NCBI RefSeq assembly: GCF_900129325.1
Contig: NZ_FQUP01000004.1
Coordinates: 434,001 to 498,000, forward strand
From: Kaistia soli DSM 19436
GTDB taxonomy: Bacteria > Pseudomonadota > Alphaproteobacteria > Rhizobiales > Kaistiaceae
Direction: 5' to 3'
DNA: 64,000 bases
The position numbers and the translations under genes are program-made. This document shows positions 1 through 7,003 of this stretch, piece after piece. Position 1 is the stretch's first letter. Each line of letters starts with the position of its first letter. The notes below the pieces were generated by a model that had not been told where the DNA came from, ran no database searches, and saw only the letters and a list, made by a program, of their open reading frames with translations.

Positions 1-506
1 GCGATGCGCTGCCGCATGCCGCCGGAGAACTGGTGCGGATAGCGGGTCATCGCCTCGCGCGGGTTCGGGATACGCACCCGGTCGAGCATCTCCACGGCAA
101 CGGCGTCGGCCGCATGCTGGCTGAGATGCAGGTGGAAGCGGACATGCTCGGTCATCTGCCGGCCGATGGAGAGCATCGGATGCAGCGCCGTCATCGGGTC
201 CTGGAAGACCATCGCGACTTCGGAGCCGCGCACGGCCCGCGCCGCCCGTCCGCTCGCCAGAAGATCGCGCTCTTCGAAGAAAATGCGCCCGCCGGATCGC
301 GCTCCGCCCGGCAGCAGGCCGAGCACGGACAGCGCCGTCAGCGTCTTGCCGCTGCCGCTCTCCCCGGCAAGGCCGACGATCTCGCCGCGCCCAATGGCCA
401 GATCGACGCCGCGCACGGCCTCGGCACGATGACCCTCGGCGGTCGGCAGCGAGATCGTGAGACCCTCGATCGACAGTAGCGGCGGCTTGGCGAGCTGGCT
501 TGACAT
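1..506 (-). CDS. Peptide-type ABC importer ATP-binding subunit (DppD/OppD family), partial
   Basis: ATPase of a dipeptide/oligopeptide-type importer, acting at the inner face of the cytoplasmic membrane. The visible 168 residues hold the Walker A motif GESGSGKT (about 48-55), the Q-loop MVFQDPMTALHP and the signature FSGGMRQRI just before the window edge; Walker B, the D-loop and the DppD-type C-terminal extension lie outside. The ATG at 504-506 follows the permease stop by two bases (TGATCATG), so translation is probably coupled. It is the fourth gene of a binding protein-permease-permease-ATPase operon read right to left. The family is certain; the substrate can only be inferred from neighbours. 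Confidence 0.9.
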   Translation of the reverse strand, partial: MSSQLAKPPLLSIEGLTISLPTAEGHRAEAVRGVDLAIGRGEIVGLAGESGSGKTLTALSVLGLLPGGARSGGRIFFEERDLLASGRAARAVRGSEVAMVFQDPMTALHPMLSIGRQMTEHVRFHLHLSQHAADAVAVEMLDRVRIPNPREAMTRYPHQFSGGMRQRI

Positions 507-508
507 GA

Positions 509-1390
509 TCAGCGAAAGGCCTTCGCGGTGCGCGGGTCGAGCGCGTCGCGGAGCGTGTCGCCGACGAAATTCGCCGCGAGCACGACCAGGAGGACGGCAA
601 GGCCCGGAAAGACCGAGAGCCACCATTTGTCGAAATATTTCGAGCCGTCCGAGACCATCGAGCCCCACTCGGGCGCCGGAGGCTGCGCGCCGAGGCCGAG
701 GAAGGAAAGGCCGGCAAGGATCAGCACCGCATGGCCGAATTCGAGCGCCGCCAGCACGATCAGCGGGCCGACGACATTCGGCCGCACATCGACCCAGAGC
801 GCCCGCGCCGAGGAGATGCCGAGCAGCCGGCTCGACTGTACATAGGGTTCGTCGCGGATCGTCAGCAGCATCGACCGCACGACGCGGGCATAAATCGGCC
901 AGCTCACCACGACGACCGCCAGCACGGCATTGAAGAGCCCCGGCCCAAGCGCGGCGACGACCGCCATGGCGAGGATGATATCGGGAAAGGCCATCACGAG
1001 ATCGGCGGCGCGCATGATCACGCCATCGATCCAGCCGCCGAAATAGCCGGCGATCGCACCCGCGATGGTGCCGATGACGCTCGCCATGATGACCAGCTGC
1101 AGCGCATAGGGCAGCGATACCCGCGCGCCATAGATGACGCGGGCGAAGACGTCGCGTCCGAGCTGGTCTGTCCCGAACCAATGCTCGGAACTGGGTGCCA
1201 GGAAGCGTTTCGCGCCCTGCTCGATCGGCCCATGCGCCGAGAGCCATGGCGCGAACACCGCCATCAGCACGATGGCGACGAGAAGCGCGAGACCGACAAG
1301 GCCAAGCGGCTGCGTCCAGGCCGAGCGGCGCAGAAAGCGCCGCCGCGGCAGCACGACCAGTTCGGGAACAGAAAGGCTGCTGTCGCTCAT
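509..1390 (-). CDS. Peptide-type ABC importer permease (DppC/OppC family)
   Basis: Inner-membrane permease subunit of 293 residues, the usual length for DppC/OppC. A hydrophobic segment near residues 28-50 is followed by a periplasmic stretch with HWFGTDQLGRDVFARVIYG, a hallmark of this subfamily, and then the binding-protein-dependent transport domain. Its start overlaps the stop of the DppB-type gene by four bases (ATGA) and its stop lies two bases before the ATPase start, so the operon is tightly coupled. It should pair with the upstream permease to form the channel. Confidence 0.93.
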   Translation of the reverse strand: MSDSSLSVPELVVLPRRRFLRRSAWTQPLGLVGLALLVAIVLMAVFAPWLSAHGPIEQGAKRFLAPSSEHWFGTDQLGRDVFARVIYGARVSLPYALQLVIMASVIGTIAGAIAGYFGGWIDGVIMRAADLVMAFPDIILAMAVVAALGPGLFNAVLAVVVVSWPIYARVVRSMLLTIRDEPYVQSSRLLGISSARALWVDVRPNVVGPLIVLAALEFGHAVLILAGLSFLGLGAQPPAPEWGSMVSDGSKYFDKWWLSVFPGLAVLLVVLAANFVGDTLRDALDPRTAKAFR

Positions 1391-2457
1391 CCGAGGCGGA
1401 TCCGCGGGTCAATGAGCGCGTAGATCAGATCCACGGCCATGTTGACGACGATATAGATGACGGCGACCACGAGGCTGACGCCCATGATGGCGCGCAGGTC
1501 AAGGGCAAGCGCGCTCTTGTAGGCATATTGACCGATGCCCGGCCAGGAAAACACGGATTCCACCAGCACCGTACCGGAGAGCATCCGGCCGAATGCCATG
1601 CCGGCGACCGTGACAATCGCCGCCAGCGCCGGCCGCATCGCATGGCGAAGGATCACCGTCCGCTCCGGCAGGCCCTTGGCGCGGGCCGAGCGGACATAGT
1701 CCTGATTGAGCGATTCCAGCATCGCCGCGCGCGTGAAGCGGGTGATCGAACCGACCGTGTAGATCGCCAGCACCAGCGCCGGCAGGACGATATGGCTGAC
1801 GGCGGTGCCGAATGTCGCCCATTGCCCCGTGAGCAGCGAGTCGATCGTGAACATGTTGGTAATCGCCGGCGGCGCCTTGCCGCCTGGATTGAGCCGGCCG
1901 ACGCCCGGTGCGATGCCCAGCTTGAAGAAGAAGACATAGAGCGTCACCAGCGCCAGCCAGAAGGTCGGCACCGAGACGCCGGCGAGCGAGACGATGCGGA
2001 TGACCTGGTCCGGCCAGCCATCCCGCTTGATTGCCGCAATCACGCCGAGCGAGATGCCGAAGACCAGTGCCAGGATCATCGCCGCCGAGGCGAGCTCGAT
2101 CGTGGCGGGAAGATATTGCGCCAGATCGGTCGTGACCGGGCGGTGGGTCTGCTGCGCTTCGCCGAGATCGCCGTGAAAAAGCCGCTCGACATAGAGCAGA
2201 TACTGCTCGGGAATGGGCTTATCCAGGCCGTAGCGAGCGCGGAAAGCGGCGACGATTTCGGGATCGCTGGCGGCGCGGTCCCCCAGATTCGCGGAGACAG
2301 GGTCGCCCGGCACCACCTGCGTCAGCGCGAAGGAGACGAAGGTGATGCCGAGGCAGAGCAGCGCGCCGACGAAAAGCCGGCGCACCAGAAAGCGGACGAG
2401 GTTCGGCAATGCATACCAGGCGGAGCGGAATTTGATCATTGCCGGACCGGGCGACAC
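1387..2457 (-). CDS. Peptide-type ABC importer permease (DppB/OppB family)
   Basis: Inner-membrane permease of about 350 residues. It has the DppB/OppB N-terminal helix (near FLVRRLFVGALLCLGITFVS), the VVPGDPV motif that follows it, and the EAA-like loop near YVRSARAKGLPERTVILRH. The GTG at 2455-2457 directly abuts the binding-protein stop. An ATG six codons later, at 2437-2439, is an equally plausible start, since neither has a strong ribosome-binding site. It is the second gene of the importer operon. Confidence 0.92.
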   Translation of the reverse strand: MSPGPAMIKFRSAWYALPNLVRFLVRRLFVGALLCLGITFVSFALTQVVPGDPVSANLGDRAASDPEIVAAFRARYGLDKPIPEQYLLYVERLFHGDLGEAQQTHRPVTTDLAQYLPATIELASAAMILALVFGISLGVIAAIKRDGWPDQVIRIVSLAGVSVPTFWLALVTLYVFFFKLGIAPGVGRLNPGGKAPPAITNMFTIDSLLTGQWATFGTAVSHIVLPALVLAIYTVGSITRFTRAAMLESLNQDYVRSARAKGLPERTVILRHAMRPALAAIVTVAGMAFGRMLSGTVLVESVFSWPGIGQYAYKSALALDLRAIMGVSLVVAVIYIVVNMAVDLIYALIDPRIRLG

Positions 2458-4053
2458 TTACTTCTTGGCGGGCGAGATCGCCGTGAGGTCGATCGTCCAC
2501 ATCGCATTATATTCGACGGGTTCGAGCGTCTTGGAGCTCGCCATGGAGAAAGCGGGCTGGAACAGACCGGTGAACGGGCCTTCGGCGTTCAGCTTCTTCT
2601 GCCATTCGTCATAGAGCTTGGTGCGCGTCGTCTGATCGATCTCGACAGCCGCCTTCTTGGCGATTTCGGTGATCTCCGGCGAGGAACCCGCCTTCCAGCC
2701 AGCGCGCAGGCCGACCTTCTCGCCCGGTCCGAACAGGAGATAGTCGCTCGGATCGGGGAAATCCGGACCCCACCACACGATGGTAAAGGGCAGTGTGCCG
2801 GCGCGATAGTCGTCGAGGAAGGTCGAGACTGGTGACGGCTTCAACGTGGCCGTGATACCGGCTTCCTTCAGATCAGCCTGCATCTTGGCGGCGACATCGG
2901 CAAAGGAAACGCCGTTTTTCGTGATGTCCGACACATAGGTAAGCTCGATGGTCGGATCCTTGATGCCGCTCTTGGCGAGCGCGGCCTTGGCGGCCTCGAC
3001 ATCACGCTTGGGCCCTTCCGATGTCGGCAGCGAGCCCGCGAACATGGTCGGGATGATCGAGCCGGGGCGCACCGCACCCTCGCCCGCGATGTTGACGATG
3101 CCGTCATAGTCGATGGCGAGCCGAACTGCCGTCTGAAAGTCCGGATTGGCCGCGACGGGCGAGACATCGGCGTTCGAATTGGTGAACATGAACACGACAT
3201 CGGCGCTGGGGACCGAGATCGTATAGGCAGCGTCCTTGATGGCGTCGAGCTGGTCGGGGCGCAGGTCGAGCGCGATCTGGCTGTCGCCGCGCATGACATT
3301 CATCTGCTGCGCGCTGGTCTCGACATTGCGCACGACGATCTGGTCGTATTTCGGCTTCTCGCCCCAATAGGCGTCGTTCTTCTTCAGCACGACCTCGGCG
3401 GCCATGTCGAACTTTTCGAGCAGATAGGGCCCCGAACCGGCCGAGGCCGTGGCGAGGTAGCTGTCGGCGCGGTCGGTCTTGTCGGCGCCTTCGTCGGCCG
3501 AGCCCTGATTGGCTTTGACCACCTTGGCATTGACGATGCCGACCGCCGGATTGGCGAGCTTGAAGGGCAGGCCTGGGTCAGGCTGTTCTGTGGTCAGGAC
3601 GATCTCGCCGTCCTTCGCACCCTTCGTCACTGTCACGCCGTCGAGCAGGAAGGAAGGGCTGCCCTTGACGTTCTTCACGCGGTTCAACGAGAAGATCACG
3701 TCGTCAGCGGTGACGGGCGATCCGTCGCTGAACTTGGCGGCCGGGTTGAGCTGGAAGGTGAAGCTCTTGGCGTCCGGCGTGATCACCGGCAGCGCGGAGA
3801 GCGACGGGACGACCTTCGTGAGATCGCTGCCCGTGAAGGTCACCAGCGTCTCATAGACCGGGTGCAACACAAGATTGGCCGTCGGCTCGAATTCGCGCGC
3901 CGGATCGGCGGTCTTCAGCTGGAAAGCCGTATCGACGACAAGCGTCCCGGCATCCTGAGCCATGGCCCGGCCGATGGGCATCAACGCGCTGGAGGCAAGC
4001 GCCGCCGCCATGCCGAGCGACAGCAACCCCGAAACCCGTCTTACATGCATCAT
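2458..4053 (-). CDS. Extracellular solute-binding protein, family 5 (peptide/opine/amino-compound ABC importer)
   Basis: Periplasmic binding protein of 531 residues, typical for SBP family 5 (DppA/OppA). I chose the ATG at 4051-4053 because it has AAGGGA about seven bases upstream and is followed directly by a signal peptide: positive MHVRR, a hydrophobic core, and AMA before QDAG. The open frame extends 43 codons further upstream but with no signal-peptide logic. Family motifs such as FTFQLNPAAKFSDGSPVTAD and the YDEWQKKLNAEGPF region are present. It is the first gene of the importer operon and determines specificity. Because the operon is divergent from lyase and dehydrogenase genes that look like hydroxyproline catabolism, a proline-containing peptide or amino-acid derivative is the inferred ligand. 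Confidence 0.92.
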   Translation of the reverse strand: MMHVRRVSGLLSLGMAAALASSALMPIGRAMAQDAGTLVVDTAFQLKTADPAREFEPTANLVLHPVYETLVTFTGSDLTKVVPSLSALPVITPDAKSFTFQLNPAAKFSDGSPVTADDVIFSLNRVKNVKGSPSFLLDGVTVTKGAKDGEIVLTTEQPDPGLPFKLANPAVGIVNAKVVKANQGSADEGADKTDRADSYLATASAGSGPYLLEKFDMAAEVVLKKNDAYWGEKPKYDQIVVRNVETSAQQMNVMRGDSQIALDLRPDQLDAIKDAAYTISVPSADVVFMFTNSNADVSPVAANPDFQTAVRLAIDYDGIVNIAGEGAVRPGSIIPTMFAGSLPTSEGPKRDVEAAKAALAKSGIKDPTIELTYVSDITKNGVSFADVAAKMQADLKEAGITATLKPSPVSTFLDDYRAGTLPFTIVWWGPDFPDPSDYLLFGPGEKVGLRAGWKAGSSPEITEIAKKAAVEIDQTTRTKLYDEWQKKLNAEGPFTGLFQPAFSMASSKTLEPVEYNAMWTIDLTAISPAKK

Positions 4054-4609
4054 CACTGTTCCCTTTGAAATCGTGCTGTTATGCCAGCCTTGTCGATGTC
4101 GCCGTGTTGGCCCTTTGTGATCATGACACGGCCGTCCCCGTTGCGCATTCGGCAATCTTGGGCTGAAAGGTGGCACGGTCATTCCGCAACGACGGAACTT
4201 GCCGCAAAGGTTCCCGCGCGTTCAGAACTCGCCCCACCGTCCCAGCCAGACCGACCGGCAGCCACTGCATGCCATCGGTACACAGAGGGAGAACACGTCA
4301 AAAGCAAATACGACGCAAGCTGATTTTGTCAGCGGCGGGGACGGCTTCTGTCCAGCGATCGGGACAGGTGGATGGCCAAACCTTTGGCGCGTCTCGGTTC
4401 TCCTTGCCCTCCCAGCCGCCCGACGGAGAGCCTTGTCACGTGGCCGCCGCCAGACATGATAGCTGCCTCGGAAAGCCAGCAGGTAAGGCCGCAGTTCGCC
4501 AACCAGCTTGGAATTCGCGTTGCATTGATGTTGTATACTGTCGGTGTTCAGTTCCGACTCACCTTCGGAGTCGCTTCTTCAATTTCGCTTTTCCGGCCAC
4601 TCTGCTCGC
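4054..4609. other. Divergent promoter region between the peptide importer and the M20/lyase operon
   Basis: This 556-base non-coding stretch separates two divergent operons and must hold both promoters. I see no convincing gene. The sequence at 4531-4540 (TTGTATACTG) resembles half of the TTGTATACAA-type sites bound by GntR regulators of the FCD class. No regulator gene lies alongside, so this is only a suggestion. Confidence 0.4.
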
Positions 4610-5959
4610 ATGACCCTATCCCCAGATATTTCCGTTCCTCACGCCCTGGCCCGCGCTGTGACCGCTGGCAAGGACGAGGCCGTGGCGTTGCTGGAAGGCT
4701 TGGTCGCGTTGCAGCGGGATGGCGAGGAAGCCGTGCTCGGCCGCGTCGCCGATGCGCTCGCCGCGATCGGTGGAGCTGTCGAGCTCATCAGCTACGAGCC
4801 GTCCCAGGTGCCGCTCGTCGATGAATTCGCCACAGCTCCGGCGATGGATGCGGGAGAGAGGCGCGCTGTGGTCGCCCGCTTCCCCGGCAGCGGTACCGGC
4901 CGCAGCCTGCTGATCTTCGCCCATCCCGATAGCGAGCGAGTCACCAGCGCCGACGGTTGGCAGAACGATCCCTTCTCAGCCACCATCGCCGATGGCCGGA
5001 TGCATGGCTGGGGCATTGCCGATGACCTCGCCGGCGTCGCGGCGTCGATCTCAGCGCTTGCCGCGCTTCGCCAAGCCGGGCTGTCGCTTGCCGGCGACGT
5101 CGTGGTCGCCATCACGCCAAGCAAGCGGCACGCGCGCGGCATCGCGGCGGTTCTCGATCGTGGCATCTCGGCCGATGGCGCGCTCTATCTGCATCCCGCA
5201 GAATCCGGTGCCGGCCTTGCCGAGATCAAGGCCTTCGCTTCAGGCGTGCTCGAATTCGAAGTCGAAGTAACCGGGACGCCACCCGACACGCATGAGCCGA
5301 GCCACACCGCCTTCGCTCACCAGGCCGTCAACCCGCTCGACAAGGCGATGCTGCTGATCGATGCGCTGCGCCGGCTTGATGCAGGACGCGGCGCGCGCAT
5401 CCGCCATCCGCGCCTCGAAGCCGCCGTGGGGCGATCGACCAATATCCTCATCGCGTCGATCACGGCCGGCGACCCCGATTTGCGCCAGCGCGCGCCGGGC
5501 GCCTTGCGCTTTTCCGGCTCGATCTCGTTTCCACCTTCCGAGAGCATGAAAGCCGTTCAGGCAGAGGTTGCCGTGGCGCTGGCCGCCGCGGCCGCAGACG
5601 ATGCCTATCTCGCACATCATTCCCCGGTGCTGCGCTGGCTGTCCGGCGTCAGCGGTTCCGACGTTCCCGACCGCCACGCGCTCTATGAGACCGCCGCGCG
5701 AACGATCGCCGACGTCGCCGGCATCACGGCACGCGTCAATCCGATGCACACGTCGAGCGACATCCGCAATCCGCTGGTGCAGAAGGGCATTCCCGCGATC
5801 GGCCTCGGGCCGCTCTGCGGTGACCTCACCCATGCGGGCGGCCGTGATGAGTGGGTTGATGTCGAGGATCACCTCCGCACCGTGACGGTCGCCGCAACGA
5901 TGCTGGCCCGCTGGTGCGGAACGGTGTCCGCCGAGCAACCGCCGGGACCTGCTGCATGA
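4610..5959 (+). CDS. M20-like metallohydrolase (divergent; apparent loss of the catalytic Glu-Glu)
   Basis: Protein of 449 residues resembling M20 amidohydrolases (ArgE/DapE/carboxypeptidase G2 fold). The first metal-site motif is visible as FAHPDSERV, the bridging Asp region as HGWGIADDLAGVA, and the C-terminal metal His in DLTHAGGRDEWVDVEDH. The Glu-Glu pair expected after the core strand is absent: the equivalent stretch reads VVVAITPSKRHARG. It may therefore be a subfamily with altered chemistry. I chose the ATG at 4610; an in-frame GTG at 4544 would only add unconserved residues. It heads an operon with the lyase and flavoprotein. Cleavage of a peptide or N-acyl bond in the imported compound is an inference. 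Confidence 0.75.
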   Translation: MTLSPDISVPHALARAVTAGKDEAVALLEGLVALQRDGEEAVLGRVADALAAIGGAVELISYEPSQVPLVDEFATAPAMDAGERRAVVARFPGSGTGRSLLIFAHPDSERVTSADGWQNDPFSATIADGRMHGWGIADDLAGVAASISALAALRQAGLSLAGDVVVAITPSKRHARGIAAVLDRGISADGALYLHPAESGAGLAEIKAFASGVLEFEVEVTGTPPDTHEPSHTAFAHQAVNPLDKAMLLIDALRRLDAGRGARIRHPRLEAAVGRSTNILIASITAGDPDLRQRAPGALRFSGSISFPPSESMKAVQAEVAVALAAAAADDAYLAHHSPVLRWLSGVSGSDVPDRHALYETAARTIADVAGITARVNPMHTSSDIRNPLVQKGIPAIGLGPLCGDLTHAGGRDEWVDVEDHLRTVTVAATMLARWCGTVSAEQPPGPAA

Positions 5960-6104
5960 TGGCCAGCCATGCTTCCCGCGTCTCGCAGACCACGCACGAC
6001 GCTGCCGCGACCCAACGTATAACGTCGCCGCGCCCGGCGAGAGCGCCCGATGCCAACAGCTTTTTCACCCTGGCGAATTGCCCGGACGATACAGGAAAGT
6101 CCCC

Positions 6105-7001
6105 GTGACCAAGACATTTCGCGGAACCTTCACCGTCATGATCACGCCATTCGATAGAAGCGGCGCGATTGACCTCCCTGCGACAACGGAGATGGTGAAC
6201 TGGCAGATCGCCGAAGGCATCCACGGGCTGGTGCCGCTCGGCTCGACCGGCGAATTCCTCTCCATGACCGATGAGGAACGCCACGACGTCGCGAAAGCTG
6301 TCATTGATACCGCCGCCGGCCGTGTCCCCGTTCTGATTGGAACCGGCGCCGAGCGCACCGAGGACGTCATCCGCTATTCGCGCGAGGCCGAGGCGCTTGG
6401 TGCCGACGGCGTCATGATCATCCCGCCCTTCTATTCGACGCCGACCGAGGACGAGCTTTTCGAGCACTACCGCCGCATCGGCGAGGCGCTTTCGATCCCG
6501 ATCATGATCTACAACAATCCGGCGACGGCGAATGTCGACCTGACGCCCCGCATCGTCGAGCGGCTGAGCCGGATCGACAATGTCCGCTACATCAAGGAAT
6601 CGACGATGGATGTGACGCGCATTCGCGACATCCTGGAATTCTGCGGCGACCGGATGACCGTGTTCGGCGGCATTATGGGCTTCGAGTCCTTCCTGGCGGG
6701 CGCCGAAGGCTGGGTCGCGGTCGGCTCAAACCTGATGCCGCGGGAACTTGCCGGCATCTTCTCGCGCTGGGCCGACCATCGCGATTTCGACGGCGCCCGC
6801 GCGCTCTATCAGCAGGCGCTGCCGGTAATCCGCCTCGTCGGCGGCCATCGCTATGTTTCGGCCACCAAGGCGGCGCTGGCGCTGATGGGACGCGACGTCG
6901 GCGCGCCGCGGGCGCCAAGGCTGCCTCTGCCCGAAGCCGAATGGCCGATGGTCGAGGCGGCGCTCCTCGCTGCCGGTGTCAGGCTGGCGAGGGCCGCCTG
7001 A
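6105..7001 (+). CDS. DapA-family lyase/deaminase; possible 1-pyrroline-4-hydroxy-2-carboxylate deaminase
   Basis: Class I aldolase-type TIM barrel of 298 residues. GSTGEF, the catalytic Tyr in IMIYNNP and the Schiff-base Lys in VRYIKEST are all present. The Arg that follows the YN-P motif in true dihydrodipicolinate synthases is missing (YNNPATANVD), so lysine biosynthesis is unlikely. The start is GTG 6105 with AGGAAAG about seven bases upstream. It lies two bases before a fused flavoprotein like the D-hydroxyproline dehydrogenase of pseudomonads, where the next pathway enzyme (LhpC) belongs to this family. That pairing is the basis for the proposed role; N-acetylneuraminate-lyase-like or keto-deoxy-sugar substrates are alternatives. 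Confidence 0.85.
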   Translation: MTKTFRGTFTVMITPFDRSGAIDLPATTEMVNWQIAEGIHGLVPLGSTGEFLSMTDEERHDVAKAVIDTAAGRVPVLIGTGAERTEDVIRYSREAEALGADGVMIIPPFYSTPTEDELFEHYRRIGEALSIPIMIYNNPATANVDLTPRIVERLSRIDNVRYIKESTMDVTRIRDILEFCGDRMTVFGGIMGFESFLAGAEGWVAVGSNLMPRELAGIFSRWADHRDFDGARALYQQALPVIRLVGGHRYVSATKAALALMGRDVGAPRAPRLPLPEAEWPMVEAALLAAGVRLARAA

Positions 7002-7003
7002 TC

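Noticed and set aside
1195..2835. A 546-codon open frame on the plus strand
   Set aside because: It runs antisense through the two permease genes and the binding-protein gene. Its composition is that of a GC-rich shadow frame.
6105..7001. dapA for lysine biosynthesis
   Set aside because: The Arg after the YN-P motif typical of dihydrodipicolinate synthase is absent, and the gene is in a catabolic operon.
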